The notes under the pieces were generated by a model. It made no database searches. It was not told the origin of the DNA and worked only from the letters and a program-made list of their open reading frames with translations. Positions 35,124 through 51,225 of a stretch of 64,000 nucleotides of DNA are shown piece by piece. The DNA comes from Mesorhizobium sp. M2A.F.Ca.ET.046.03.2.1 (lineage in GTDB: Bacteria > Pseudomonadota > Alphaproteobacteria > Rhizobiales > Rhizobiaceae). The translations under genes were made by a program, and so were the position numbers. How positions within the stretch are numbered: position 1 is the first letter of the stretch; the number at the start of each line of letters is the position of its first letter. The stretch spans positions 6,808,001-6,872,000 of the forward strand of contig NZ_CP034449.1 in assembly GCF_003952425.1 (NCBI RefSeq). The letters run 5' to 3'.

Positions 35124-35888
35124 ATGACGCAGCATCCGACACAGTCGCCGCAGTTCTTCCTGACCGCGCCGTCGCCGTGTCCCTACCTGGAGGGACAGTT
35201 CGAGCGCAAGGTGTTCACGCACCTTGTCGGCGACAAGGCGCCGGAGATGAACGACCTGCTGACGCAAGGCGGCTTCCGGCGCTCGCAGAACATCGCCTAC
35301 CGTCCGGCTTGCGAGTCCTGTCGCGCCTGCGTGTCGGTGCGCATCCTGGCGCAGGAATTCGATCCCAGCCGCAACATGCGCCGCGTCATCCAGCACAATG
35401 CCGATCTCGTCGGCGCCATGCATGACGCGCAGCCCTCGACCGAGCAATACTCTCTCTTCCGCAGCTATCTCGACGCCCGCCATCGCCGTGGCGGCATGTC
35501 GGACATGACCGTGCTCGACTATGCGATGATGGTGGAGGACACGCATGTCGACACCAAGATCATCGAATACCGGCGTCGTGGTCCTGATACCTTCATAACC
35601 GGCAAAGGCCAGGGCGAACTGATCGCCGTGGCGCTCACCGACAAGATGGCCGACGGCCTGTCGATGGTCTATTCCTACTTCAATCCCGACCTCGAGGACC
35701 GTTCGCTCGGCACCTTCATGATCCTCGACCACATCGCCCGTGCCAAGGCGATGGGCTTGCCCCACGTCTATCTCGGCTACTGGGTCAACGGCTCGCGCAA
35801 GATGAACTATAAGATGCGATTCATGCCGCAGGAGCATCTCGGCCCGAAGGGCTGGGAACGCTACGACCACGAAGCGGTCAGTCGCTGA
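35124..35888 (+). CDS. bpt: Aspartate/glutamate leucyltransferase (N-end rule)
   Basis: A 254-aa Bpt-type transferase that adds Leu from Leu-tRNA to N-terminal Asp/Glu of proteins, marking them for ClpS/ClpAP. The ATE_N domain has [16 protein letters not shown] and the Cys-rich [13 protein letters not shown] (about 66-78). The ATE_C domain has [40 protein letters not shown] and [20 protein letters not shown]. Length is typical. The start ATG (35124) follows CAGGAGCG. Confidence 0.94.
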   Translation: MTQHPTQSPQFFLTAPSPCPYLEGQFERKVFTHLVGDKAPEMNDLLTQGGFRRSQNIAYRPACESCRACVSVRILAQEFDPSRNMRRVIQHNADLVGAMHDAQPSTEQYSLFRSYLDARHRRGGMSDMTVLDYAMMVEDTHVDTKIIEYRRRGPDTFITGKGQGELIAVALTDKMADGLSMVYSYFNPDLEDRSLGTFMILDHIARAKAMGLPHVYLGYWVNGSRKMNYKMRFMPQEHLGPKGWERYDHEAVSR

Positions 35889-36012
35889 GCCGCCCAACGC
35901 TTCACCCTTAAACTGTTTCAAGGAGGAGGACGCTGGTCTTTCGGCCGGCAGGCTGGAACGACCGCGTCACGGCCGCTTTGCGTCCCCTCAAGTTGCTTGC
36001 GAGATTGCCCGC

Positions 36013-36909
36013 ATGCCCACCCATACCGACCACCAAAAAGGTCTGCTGATCACCGCCATCGGTGGCCTCACGCTGACCGTCGACATACCGCTGATCCGGC
36101 TTGCCGACGGCGCACCCTGGACGATCATGCTGCTGCGAACCGGCACCACCTTGCTGGCGGGGCTGGTGATGTGGGCGATCTGGAGGTCGCTGGACAGGAA
36201 CGCGCCGAAGCTCATCCCGGGCTGGTCGGGGCTCGCCGTTGCTGTCTGCTACGGTTTGACCGGCATAAGCTTCGTCACGGCCGTCTATCATACATCGACC
36301 GCCGACCTTGTCTTCATCCTGGCCTTCAACACCGTTTTCGCGGCGCTGCTGTCGTGGCTCTTCCTCAAGGAACGACCGCGGATTGCGACCGTAATCGCCA
36401 TGTTGGCGATGATAATCGGCGTGCTGATCATTGTCGGCGGCTCGGTCGGAACCGGGCATCTGTTCGGCGATTTCATGGCGCTTTGCTCGGCCTTCTTCGT
36501 TGCGCTCGCCATCACCATCTCGCGCGCCAGCGGCAAGGACATGGGCTTCACCGGGCTGGTCGGCGTCATCCTGCCGCTGGCGCTCGCCGCCTTCATGGTT
36601 TCGGGCGAAGGATTCCACGTGAACGCGCCGTGGTGGATCATCTTCAACGGCGCCGTGATCATGCCGATCTCGTTTTTCTGCCTGGCCAATGGGCCGAAAT
36701 ACATTTCGGGGCCGGAGGTGGCGATGTTCTATCTTCTGGAGACCGTGCTGGCGCCGATCTGGGTCTGGCTGATCTTCGCCGAGGCTCCCACGCGCAACAG
36801 CCTGATCGGCGGCACGATCCTGATCGTGACGCTGGTGGCGCATTCGCTGTGGCAATTGCATGAGGGCCGCAAGAGGCGGGCGGCGCTTGCCGTGGTTCAC
36901 CCGGCCTGA
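36013..36909 (+). CDS. DMT-superfamily (EamA) transporter
   Basis: A 298-aa inner-membrane carrier with ten hydrophobic helices in two EamA repeats (about 8-138 and 150-284). The first repeat ends SWLFLKERPRIATVIAMLAM, a hallmark; LLETVLAPIWVWLIFAEAPT is the equivalent in the second. Exporter of unknown metabolite. Start MPTHTDHQKGLLITAIGG. It overlaps the end of the convergent AI-2E family gene by 13 bp. Confidence 0.86.
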   Translation: MPTHTDHQKGLLITAIGGLTLTVDIPLIRLADGAPWTIMLLRTGTTLLAGLVMWAIWRSLDRNAPKLIPGWSGLAVAVCYGLTGISFVTAVYHTSTADLVFILAFNTVFAALLSWLFLKERPRIATVIAMLAMIIGVLIIVGGSVGTGHLFGDFMALCSAFFVALAITISRASGKDMGFTGLVGVILPLALAAFMVSGEGFHVNAPWWIIFNGAVIMPISFFCLANGPKYISGPEVAMFYLLETVLAPIWVWLIFAEAPTRNSLIGGTILIVTLVAHSLWQLHEGRKRRAALAVVHPA

Positions 36910-38096
36910 ATCTTCCTTGGCTCGGCCGCCGCCTCGATCTGGGACGGCGCGCCGGTGTGATCGGCGACCGGGGGAATCTCGTCCATCAATTCCACCTCGC
37001 GCAGCCATTCGCGCCAGATGGCGACGAGCAGGGCCATCAGCACCGGGCCGATGAACAGGCCGAGGAAGCCCATCGTCTTGACGCCGCCGATCAGGCCGAA
37101 AAAGGTCGGCAGGAAAGGCAGCTTGATCGGCCCGCCTACCAGCTTGGGCCGCAGCGTCTTGTCGACGATGAAGAGCTCGACCGCGCCCCATGTGAACAGC
37201 GCAAGGCCGGCGAACAGCTTGCCGCTGGCCGCGAGGTAGATCGAAACCAGGGTGAAGGAGAGCGGCGCGCCGCCGGGGATCAGCGCCATGATGCCGGTGA
37301 GCGCGCCAAGTGTCACCGGCGACGGCACGCCGGCGAGCCAGTAGGCGATGCCCAGCACAAGGCCTTCGCCGATGGCGATGATGGTCATACCCGTCACGGT
37401 CGAGGAGATGGTCGCCGGCACGACGCGCGAGATGCGCTCCCAGCGCGTCGGCAGGATGCGCTCGCCCAAGCGATCGACCTGGGCCGCGAAAGACTCGCCG
37501 TCGCGATAGGCGAAGAACAGCGCGATCATCATGAACAGAAGCATCAGCAGCAGGCTGAACGCACTGCCGCCAGCAGCCAAAGCTCCGCGATAGATGTTTC
37601 CGATATTGGAGCCGCTGACCGCCTGGATCACTTCACCGATGCCACCGGGATGGCCAAGATAGGATGTCCACTGCCCGTTCAGCCACTCGCCGATGACCGG
37701 CATGGTGGCAATCCAGCCCGGCGTCACCGCGCCATGCCGGTTGGTCTCGATCGCCCAGGTGACCCACTCGCGCAGCTCGTTGATGGCGTAGGTGCCGGCC
37801 AGCGCGATCGGCACCACCAGGAAGGTTAGGATGAAGAGGATCGCAAGCGTCGCGCCTATGGTGCGGTTGCCGCCGACGGCGACGAGCAGCCGGCGGTAGA
37901 GCGGCCAGCTGGCGAAGGCGATGACGAGCGCGGCCAGAACCGGGAACAGGAAGCCGTGGAAGAAATAGACGCCGGCGGCGGCGATCAGCACCAGAAGCCA
38001 ACGTGCCGCCGACAGCGGCGGGATGACGGCAGCCCTGAGCGGCGTCGACAGGCCGAACAGGCGCTGCCCCGGCTTCTGGATCTCGGCCCGCTTCAA
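36897..38096 (-). CDS. AI-2E family transporter
   Basis: A 399-aa PF01594 membrane protein. N-terminal paired helices (LLVLIAAAGVYFFHGFLFPV), a long extracytoplasmic loop (about 130-190), LLMLLFMMIALFFAYRDGES and the C-terminal bundle with VTLGALTGIMALIPGGAP and KLVGGPIKLPFLPTFFGLIG. Members are permeases of uncertain substrate; the AI-2 export role of the name is not general. The only start in a sensible position is a TTG (38094-38096) with AGGGAG upstream. Confidence 0.87.
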   Translation of the reverse strand: MKRAEIQKPGQRLFGLSTPLRAAVIPPLSAARWLLVLIAAAGVYFFHGFLFPVLAALVIAFASWPLYRRLLVAVGGNRTIGATLAILFILTFLVVPIALAGTYAINELREWVTWAIETNRHGAVTPGWIATMPVIGEWLNGQWTSYLGHPGGIGEVIQAVSGSNIGNIYRGALAAGGSAFSLLLMLLFMMIALFFAYRDGESFAAQVDRLGERILPTRWERISRVVPATISSTVTGMTIIAIGEGLVLGIAYWLAGVPSPVTLGALTGIMALIPGGAPLSFTLVSIYLAASGKLFAGLALFTWGAVELFIVDKTLRPKLVGGPIKLPFLPTFFGLIGGVKTMGFLGLFIGPVLMALLVAIWREWLREVELMDEIPPVADHTGAPSQIEAAAEPRKIQAG

Positions 38097-38182
38097 CCCG
38101 GCGTTTCTCCCTATCCGATGTTCGATGGATGCTTATGCACCATCATAGTGCAGCAATCGTGACGATAGTCCAAATGTCTAGG

Positions 38183-38337
38183 AATCTCCCCCCTTGAGGG
38201 GGAGATGGCCGGCAGGCCAGAGGGGGTCGCCGCGCGTGGAGCGCTGGCGCCGTTCGCCAACAGAGAAGGTTGGCGCTTCACGCGCGGCGACCGCCTCTGT
38301 CGCCTTCGGCGACATCTCCCCCTCGAGGGGGGAGATT
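38183..38337. repeat. Large intergenic inverted repeat between AI-2E gene and parC
   Basis: AATCTCCCCCC at 38183 pairs with GGGGGGAGATT at 38327; the interior contains the pair GTCGCCGCGCGTG / CACGCGCGGCGAC around a smaller palindrome. Mosaic, RIME-like. It ends about ten bases before the parC stop codon, so it also forms the end of the parC transcript. Confidence 0.7.
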
Positions 38338-38346
38338 AGCGCTGCG

Positions 38347-40602
<2,256 letters not shown>

Positions 40603-41019
40603 GGTTTTGGACTAGCCGAGCGGGTGATTCGCGGCAAGCGTCGCGTGAACATCGGCGCTTTGGTCGCGGCTACGAACACACAACCGGCGATGTGAAGGGC
40701 TTCACGGAAGCGCCCGGGAGGCGGCTGCAATTTGCCACCGATCTGCAACAGGCCGCGACGGCACCATGAGGCCGGCCAACATCAACTCGTTACACGCGGC
40801 CTCTATCTGGCATGCAACGCGCTGGCGGAGGAAAGCCGCGATCTTCATGACAAATTCACCGCATCGCGCAATGACTGCCGGCCGGCGTTTGCTTTTCGTC
40901 GCCATTTTCGACACATCTGCCGGAAAATGCCTTCTTCCCGTCCCGTTCGTCACGGAATGGTGATGGAGCAGGTGTCAGAACAATTTTCATCATAGCCAAA
41001 TCAGGACAGGGAACTCGCC
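40603..41019. other. Intergenic region between parC and the 41020 gene
   Basis: 417 bp upstream of two divergent genes. Frames here are short and have no family features; no repeat or terminator stands out. It should contain both promoters. Confidence 0.5.
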
Positions 41020-42210
41020 ATGACAATCCAACGCTCGACGCTCAAGAAACTGGCTTTTTCGACCTTTCTGCTGACGCTGCCTCTCAATGCGGCCTTCGCC
41101 GCCGATCCGGCGGTGGCCGAGCGTATCAAGGCAGCCCTTGCCGCCCAGGGCGTCGAGATTTCCTGGACCGGTGTCTCGGGCGACGATTCGAACGCCGTGC
41201 TGCAGGGTGTTTCCATCAAGCCGGCGGCCGAGAAGGAAGCGCTGCCGATCGGCGACGTAAAGCTGGAAGGGGTCACCGAGGCCAATGGCGGCTATGCGAT
41301 CGCCACTGTCTCGACCTCGCCCTTCGAACACAGCAAGGACGGCGTGACGCTCGACCTCAGCCCGGTGATCATCCACGACATGAAGGTCCCGGCCGAAGGC
41401 AGCACCGATCCGCTCGGCTCGCTGATGATGTACAAATCGGCGGAGCTCTCCAACATGACGGTCAAGGTCGGCGACAAGACGGCCTTCGCGATGGACGGGC
41501 TTGCGGTCCAGATCACCCCGCCGGCCGACGGCAAGGCGATGGACTTCACCGCCAACACCGAAAAATTCACCGCCGACCTGTCGCTGATCGACGACCCCAA
41601 GTCGAAGGAAGCGATCGAGGCGCTCGGCTACCAGAACATCTCGGGCAACATTGCCATGGCCGGCACATGGCAGCCGAGCGACGGCAAGATGGAGCTGTCG
41701 AAATATGACATCTCGGTCGAGAATGCCGGCACGCTCGGCATGACCTTCAACCTCGGCGGCTACACGGTCGATTTCATCAAGTCGATGCAGGCGATGCAGA
41801 AGCAGCTCGCCTCGCAGCCGGAAGGCGCGGACAATTCCGCGCAAGGCATGGCCATGCTCGGACTGATGCAGCAGCTTTCCTTCAACGGCGCCTCGGTGCG
41901 TTTCGAGGACGATTCGCTCACCGGCAAGGTGCTCGACTATGTCGGCAAGCAGCAGGGCATGTCGGCCAAGGATGTCGCCAACCAGGCCAAGGCGATCGTG
42001 CCGTTCGGCATGGCGCAGCTCAACAATCCCGAGCTGACGGCGGAAGTCTCGTCGGCGGTCAACACCTTCCTCGACGATCCGAAGAGCCTGGAAATCTCGG
42101 CCGAGCCTCCGTCGTCGGTACCGTTCGCGCTGATCATGGCCGGCGCCATGTCCAACCCGCTCGACCTGCCCAAGACGCTCGGCGTCAAGGTCAAGGCGAA
42201 CCAGGACTGA
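41020..42210 (+). CDS. Secreted protein of unknown function (about 396 aa)
   Basis: Signal peptide at residues 1-28 (STFLLTLPLNAAFAAD). The rest is soluble, rich in short repeated beta-like segments with a Thr/Ser/Asp bias and a mid-region MQAMQKQLASQPEGADN. No cysteines are evident in the mature protein. I associate it with hypothetical periplasmic proteins of Mesorhizobium, with no known function. It is followed by a strong terminator (42233-42261), so it is monocistronic. Confidence 0.62.
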   Translation: MTIQRSTLKKLAFSTFLLTLPLNAAFAADPAVAERIKAALAAQGVEISWTGVSGDDSNAVLQGVSIKPAAEKEALPIGDVKLEGVTEANGGYAIATVSTSPFEHSKDGVTLDLSPVIIHDMKVPAEGSTDPLGSLMMYKSAELSNMTVKVGDKTAFAMDGLAVQITPPADGKAMDFTANTEKFTADLSLIDDPKSKEAIEALGYQNISGNIAMAGTWQPSDGKMELSKYDISVENAGTLGMTFNLGGYTVDFIKSMQAMQKQLASQPEGADNSAQGMAMLGLMQQLSFNGASVRFEDDSLTGKVLDYVGKQQGMSAKDVANQAKAIVPFGMAQLNNPELTAEVSSAVNTFLDDPKSLEISAEPPSSVPFALIMAGAMSNPLDLPKTLGVKVKANQD

Positions 42211-42232
42211 TCGAACACGTCAGCTCCAAACG

Positions 42233-42261
42233 AAAGCCCGGCAGTGATGCCGGGCTTTTTT
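42233..42261 (+). terminator. Rho-independent terminator after the 41020 gene
   Basis: Perfect stem AAGCCCGGCA / TGCCGGGCTT with GTGA loop followed by T6. It probably also stops transcripts of the convergent aspS gene. Confidence 0.9.
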
Positions 42262-42305
42262 GTCGGCCGATTTCTTAAGAGGAAAGAAAGGCTTGGCTGG
42301 GAGTC

Positions 42306-44102
<1,797 letters not shown>

Positions 44103-44210
44103 GGGCAAAGTCCGGAAGTTGCGGGCACCAGCCCGGCTCGAAAATTGGCGCGAAAAGCGCATGAGAGGCCGGCTTTGTCAAGGCAAGCGCTCACACAGGC
44201 GCGCTTCCGC

Positions 44211-44969
44211 TCAGGCAAAGTGGATTTGCGCGCCCTGGCTTTGGAAATCGGCGAGCGTGGCGGCAGGCGCGGTCTTTTCCACCACGAGATGGCGGATCGC
44301 ATCGGCGCCGGCGACACGATACGGCGCAGCAGTCGCAAGCTTGTCGTTGGTGACGGCAATGACAATGCCGGCGCTGTTTTTCGCCATGGCGCGTTTCACC
44401 TCAGCTTCGGCCGAATCGAAGGCGGTGACGCCGCGCGCGGCATCCAGACCGCAGGAGCCCAGAAAGAACAGATCGGCGCCAAGCTGGGCCACGGCGGCCA
44501 GCGTATCGGCGCCCACGCAGGTGCCGAGATCGGGAACATAGCGGCCACCGAGCACGATCAGTTCGACCAGAGGACGATCGACCAGCGCCGAGGCGACCCC
44601 CAGCGAATTGGTGGCAATGGTCAGTTCCATATCGCGCGGGATTGCCCTGGCGATGGCTTCATTGGTCGTGCCGCCATCGATGAACAGGGACTGCCCCGCC
44701 ACGAGCAGCCCCACTGCCGCTTTCGCCAGGCGCGTCTTCTCCTCGACCGCATGTCCGCTGCGCTGGCTGAGCGTGGCGGCGGCGAAGGGCGCCGAGGCGA
44801 CCGCGCCGCCATAGACCCGGCGCAACTGCCCGGCCTTGGCGAGCTCCCTGAGATCGCGGCGCACGGTGTCTTCCGAGACGCCAAAACGGCTGGCGAGTTC
44901 GCCGGCCAGCACCTTTCCGTCCGCCGCAAGCTGGTCGCGAATGAGTTGGTGGCGTTCTTCGGTGAGCAT
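44211..44969 (-). CDS. DeoR-family transcriptional regulator
   Basis: A 252-aa DeoR/GlpR-type repressor: N-terminal HTH (ELASRFGVSEDTVRRDLREL, about 24-43) with RRVYGGAV, then a sugar-phosphate-binding domain of the DeoR C family (FIDGGTTNEAIARAI, TNSLGVASALVDRPLVELIV, LGGRYVPDLGTCVG). The effector would be a phosphorylated sugar. It is divergent from an MFS gene, the typical arrangement for a regulator of sugar uptake. Candidate operator at 44998-45022. Confidence 0.88.
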   Translation of the reverse strand: MLTEERHQLIRDQLAADGKVLAGELASRFGVSEDTVRRDLRELAKAGQLRRVYGGAVASAPFAAATLSQRSGHAVEEKTRLAKAAVGLLVAGQSLFIDGGTTNEAIARAIPRDMELTIATNSLGVASALVDRPLVELIVLGGRYVPDLGTCVGADTLAAVAQLGADLFFLGSCGLDAARGVTAFDSAEAEVKRAMAKNSAGIVIAVTNDKLATAAPYRVAGADAIRHLVVEKTAPAATLADFQSQGAQIHFA

Positions 44970-44997
44970 GCACGATCCTATTTATTTGTGCACGTTA

Positions 44998-45022
44998 TTG
45001 CATGTTTTGCCTGTTCATGCAA
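44998..45022. promoter_or_regulatory. Candidate DeoR operator
   Basis: TTGCATG-N11-CATGCAA inverted repeat within the 109-bp divergent region between the DeoR and MFS genes. Further TGCAC/TGCATG-like half-sites flank it. Confidence 0.6.
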
Positions 45023-45078
45023 GAACACGGTCGTGAGCGGGTCGAGGAGTTCGCCCGCCGTATCTCCTTGTTCGTTGG

Positions 45079-46314
45079 ATGCCCGCGATGACCCTTGGCC
45101 TGAAACTCGCTCCGCAGCACCGCGTCTATGTGGGCTTTGCGATCTATTCCTTTGCCATGGGCAACATCTTCCCGCGCCTGCCCGACATCAAGCGAGCCAT
45201 GCGGATCGAGGATGGCACGCTCGGGCTCGCCCTGATCGGCACGCCGATCGGCACACTGGTCGCGCTGACGCTGGCGACGCCTATCCTGGAGCGTGTAGGC
45301 TTTCGCCGCGCGCTGCTTTGGCTGGTGCCGTTGCTTGGCCTGGCCTATGCGATAGCGATGCACGCGCCTGGCCCGGCGTCTCTGTTCCTGATGCTGGTTC
45401 CGGTCGGGCTGATGATCGGCAGCATCGAGATCATCTTGAATGTCGAGGCCGACAGGACCGAGTTCCTGCTCCAACGCCGCATCATGAACCGGGCGCATTC
45501 CTTCTGGAGCATCGGCTTCTTCGGCGCCGGCCTGTTCGGCGGCGCGCTGGCGCATCTCGGCCTTTCGCCGCAACTGCATCTGGCGCTGGTAGTGCCGATG
45601 GTGGCGGTTGCGATGGCGCTGTTCCTCGGCGGCTTTGAGCCGGCGCCGGCGCGGTTCGCCGCGACCAGCGACGAAGCGCCGATATTCGCGCGCCCCACGC
45701 TGCCGATCCTCATCCTCGTCGCGGTGACGCTGTCGGCGATGCTGATGGAAGGCGCCAGCATGGACTGGTCGGCGATCTATATGCGCACGGTGTTCGAATC
45801 CGGCCCGCTGACCGCCGGCTTCACCGTGGCGCTGTTCGCCTTCTCGCAGGCGACGACGCGCTTCTTCGCCGACAGCTTCGTGGACCGCCACTCGCCGAGC
45901 GGCGTGGCGCGCGTGCTGTTGGCGACGATGATGGCCGGCGTCTTCACCGTCTTTTTCTCGCCCCTGCCCTTCATTTCGATGTTGGGCTTTGCGCTTCTGG
46001 GCATCGGCAGCAGCGCCATCTTCCCGCTGGCGATCTCGGCGGCGGCTCAGCGCACCGATCGCCCCGCGGCGATCAATGTGGCGGCGCTGTCGCAGATCTC
46101 CTTCGTCGCCTTCCTGCTTGGGCCGCCGCTGCTCGGCTTCGTGTCGGACCATTGGGGCATCCGCTCGGCATATGGCATCGGCATACCGTTCATCCTGCTC
46201 AGCCTGGCGGCAGCGGGCGCGCTCGGCCGGCGGCCATCGCCGAGCGCGGTTCCGGACGGCGCGATGTCCGGTCCGACAAGAGAGCGGGTGCCGGCGCGGG
46301 CCTATGAGGCATGA
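45079..46314 (+). CDS. MFS transporter (sugar/unknown substrate)
   Basis: A 411-aa major facilitator with about twelve helices: MGNIFPRLPDIKRAMRIEDG after helix 1, MIGSIEIILNVEADRTEFLL, then MNRAHSFWSIGFFGAGLFGG, and a second half with MEGASMDWSAIYMRTVF. The Pro/Arg tail (about 385-411) is cytoplasmic. YbjJ-like in the MNRAHSFWSxG segment. ATG at 45079 or 45088. Divergent from deoR and probably controlled by it. Confidence 0.85.
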   Translation: MPAMTLGLKLAPQHRVYVGFAIYSFAMGNIFPRLPDIKRAMRIEDGTLGLALIGTPIGTLVALTLATPILERVGFRRALLWLVPLLGLAYAIAMHAPGPASLFLMLVPVGLMIGSIEIILNVEADRTEFLLQRRIMNRAHSFWSIGFFGAGLFGGALAHLGLSPQLHLALVVPMVAVAMALFLGGFEPAPARFAATSDEAPIFARPTLPILILVAVTLSAMLMEGASMDWSAIYMRTVFESGPLTAGFTVALFAFSQATTRFFADSFVDRHSPSGVARVLLATMMAGVFTVFFSPLPFISMLGFALLGIGSSAIFPLAISAAAQRTDRPAAINVAALSQISFVAFLLGPPLLGFVSDHWGIRSAYGIGIPFILLSLAAAGALGRRPSPSAVPDGAMSGPTRERVPARAYEA

Positions 46315-46495
46315 AGGGCTCTTGGCGGAGCGGAGCGTGACGGCCTGAGGGTATGGCGGCTTGGCGCGCAGGCGCGCCGTGCGATTTCGCATGGGAGAAC
46401 CTGGCGATCCAGCCACCGCTTACGTTGCGGCGGCTTGACGAAAGCGCGCGCGGCTGAAATTGAAAGGGGCCTAATATTGTGCCAGAAGCGATTTG

Positions 46496-47647
46496 ATGCG
46501 CGTCATCACCACACAAGAAGAACTCGAGAGCGTTGTCGGGGCGTTCGAAAAGTCGGAATTCGTTACCGTCGATACCGAATTCATCCGCGAGACGACCTTC
46601 TGGCCGATCCTTTGCCTCATCCAGATCGCCGCACCTGGGATCGAGGCGCTTATCGATCCGTTGGCCCCCGACATCGACCTGAAGCCGTTTTTCCGGCTGA
46701 TGGCCAATGAAGCGGTGCTGAAGGTTTTTCACGCGGCGCGCCAGGACATCGAAATCATCGTCCATCTCGGCAATCTCGTGCCGCATCCGGTGTTCGACAC
46801 CCAGGTGGCGGCGATGGTCTGCGGCTTCGGCGACAGCGTCTCTTACGACCAGCTCGTGCAGAAGGTCACGGGGGCGCGCTTGGACAAATCCTCGCGCTTC
46901 ACCGACTGGCGGCACCGGCCGCTCTCCGACAAGCAGCTCGAATACGCGCTTGCCGACGTCACCCATCTGATCAAGGTCTACCAGCATCTCAGCGCCGAGC
47001 TGAAGCGCGAGGATCGCGCGCATTGGTTGAACGAAGAGATGGATATCCTCACCTCGCGCGAGACCTACGATCCGCATCCCGAGGATGCCTGGAAACGGCT
47101 GAAGATGCGGCTGCGCAAGCCGCAGGAGCTGGCGATCGTGCAGGCGGTGGCCGCCTGGCGCGAGCGCGAGGCGCGCGAGCGCGATGTGCCCCGCGGCCGC
47201 GTGCTCAAAGACGACGCGATCTACGAGATCGCGCAACAGGCGCCGCGCGACGCGGCGGCGCTCGGCAAGCTGCGCACCACCCCGAAAGGCTGGGAACGCT
47301 CCGCGACGGCAACCGCGCTGCTGGGCGCAGTCAACGCCGCCCTCGCGCTGCCCAAGGATGCGATGCCGAAACTGCCAAAGAGCGTGCAACCGCCGGAAGG
47401 ATCGAACGCGGCGGCGGAGCTGCTCAAGGTGCTGCTCAGGATCGTCGCCGAAAAGGAAGGCGTCGCCACCAAGGTGCTGGCCTCCAGCGACGATATCGAT
47501 CGCATCGCGGCCGAGGGCGACGAAGCCGACGTGCCGGCGCTGCAGGGCTGGCGGCGCGCCGTTTTCGGCGATCAGGCGCTGAGGCTGGTGCGCGGCGAAA
47601 TCGGCATCAAGTTCGACAAGCGCAGGATTGCGGTGTTCGATCTTTAA
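46496..47647 (+). CDS. rnd: Ribonuclease D
   Basis: RNase D (383 aa), the 3'-to-5' exoribonuclease for tRNA maturation. The DEDDy exonuclease domain shows FVTVDTEFIRETTFWP (Exo I), VFHAARQDIEII (Exo II) and LEYALADVTHLIKVY (Exo III). HRDC domains follow (LRKPQELAIVQAVAAWRERE, about 205-280). Start at ATG 46496. Monocistronic, ending one base before the convergent MAPEG gene. Confidence 0.94.
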   Translation: MRVITTQEELESVVGAFEKSEFVTVDTEFIRETTFWPILCLIQIAAPGIEALIDPLAPDIDLKPFFRLMANEAVLKVFHAARQDIEIIVHLGNLVPHPVFDTQVAAMVCGFGDSVSYDQLVQKVTGARLDKSSRFTDWRHRPLSDKQLEYALADVTHLIKVYQHLSAELKREDRAHWLNEEMDILTSRETYDPHPEDAWKRLKMRLRKPQELAIVQAVAAWREREARERDVPRGRVLKDDAIYEIAQQAPRDAAALGKLRTTPKGWERSATATALLGAVNAALALPKDAMPKLPKSVQPPEGSNAAAELLKVLLRIVAEKEGVATKVLASSDDIDRIAAEGDEADVPALQGWRRAVFGDQALRLVRGEIGIKFDKRRIAVFDL

Positions 47648-47648
47648 A

Positions 47649-48068
47649 TCAAACCACCCCGAGCAGGTGGAGCGCGAACCAGACCCAGGCCAGGAGAAGT
47701 ATGCCGGCGCCGAGGAAGAAGACTCCGGTGCGGTGCGGCACATGGTTTCCGTCGAGATGCACCCAGGCGTGCACATAGCGCGTGAGGATGAACAGCCACA
47801 TCAGCGCCAGCGTCAGATAGTTCACGCCGTTGGTGACGAACAGCGCCAGGCAGAGCACGTGGAAGAGAACCGGCAGCTCGAACTGGTTGATCAGATTGTT
47901 GGCGACGGTGACGCTCGAAGCGGGTTCGGTCGAGCGGAGCTTGTACTGGCTGACCCTGGCTTCGCCTGATTTCACAGCCCCGTAGCGCCGTTTGAGCATC
48001 ACCAGATAGACGATATAGACCAGCAGCACGTGCGCCAGCATCGGCCAGAAGATGGCGGTCTGGCGCAT
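47649..48068 (-). CDS. MAPEG-family membrane protein
   Basis: A 139-aa four-helix membrane protein of the membrane-associated eicosanoid/glutathione metabolism family. FWPMLAHVLLVYIVYLVMLK, the conserved ANNLINQFELPVLFHVLCLA (about 57-76) and ALMWLFILTRYVHAWVHL are the usual PF01124 motifs. Bacterial function uncertain. Abuts rnd. Confidence 0.82.
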   Translation of the reverse strand: MRQTAIFWPMLAHVLLVYIVYLVMLKRRYGAVKSGEARVSQYKLRSTEPASSVTVANNLINQFELPVLFHVLCLALFVTNGVNYLTLALMWLFILTRYVHAWVHLDGNHVPHRTGVFFLGAGILLLAWVWFALHLLGVV

Positions 48069-48087
48069 CGGCCCCTCCCTTTTCCTA

Positions 48088-48134
48088 ACGCAATTGCGGA
48101 CGGAAAACCGTTTTACACTCTTCCTGGAACTGCT

Positions 48135-48138
<4 letters not shown>
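48088..48138. repeat. Dispersed palindromic repeat, copy 2
   Basis: Matches 30106-30157 (CGCAATTGCGGACGGAAAAC, then TCCTGGAACTGCTTTA). Contains the stop codon (48135-48137) of the minus-strand membrane protein. Confidence 0.65.
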
Positions 48139-50672
<2,534 letters not shown>

Positions 50673-50945
50673 TTAGCGTTCCGCCACGGCGTTGAAAATG
50701 CCGATGCCCACTGTCACGCATAGGACCGCGGCCCCAAGCCCTCCCGCGATGATGCACCACCAGGCGAGCCCATTCCCCCGAAGCATGGGATTCAGCTTTA
50801 ACATCCGTCGTGCCAGAAGCCCTTGGTAAAGCGCATAAGAAGACCCAAAACCGGCGAGCCAGACAATAGAAAACACAACGCCCCGCGTTAGCATCTTGTT
50901 GAGCCTGGCTTGTTCGGCCGTCAAATTTGCGTTTTCGGTGTCCAT
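50673..50945 (-). CDS. Small membrane protein of unknown function
   Basis: A 90-aa protein with two transmembrane helices (GVVFSIVWLAGFGSSYALYQ at about 21-40 and WWCIIAGGLGAAVLCVTVGI). A charged N-terminus (MDTENANLTAEQARL) and a loop RRMLKLNPMLRG. Start at 50945 has GGGGGCGG upstream; a longer frame from 51074 adds a non-homologous N-terminus. Upstream of guaB on the same strand but far from it. Unknown family. Base composition is less GC-rich than neighbours. Confidence 0.5.
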   Translation of the reverse strand: MDTENANLTAEQARLNKMLTRGVVFSIVWLAGFGSSYALYQGLLARRMLKLNPMLRGNGLAWWCIIAGGLGAAVLCVTVGIGIFNAVAER

Positions 50946-51225
50946 TTCCGCCCCCTGCTTTGCAAACCGCTTATTGTATTTGGCTCTTGCCTTTGAAGGT
51001 TGTCGAGCCGAGATTTGTCGAGCAGCCTGCACATCGAAGACGTTGGAAACGTTGATAGGCTCGACTGACCTCAAAACTATGACATGAGGCCACCAGCCGT
51101 GCGTTCGCGCAAAAGTGACAGCAATTTAATGCGACATGCGGGCGAAGGCGTGATACCCGCCCGTCGTAGCCGGTTCGCCCCCAAGCCGGGCCTAGAATCG
51201 CAAAGACAAATCAGGGCGTTTCCCC

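Noticed and set aside
41020..42210. Adhesin-like or DUF2125 interpretation of the 396-aa secreted protein
   Set aside because: Its repeats are loose and no diagnostic motif could be cited, so it is left as unknown.
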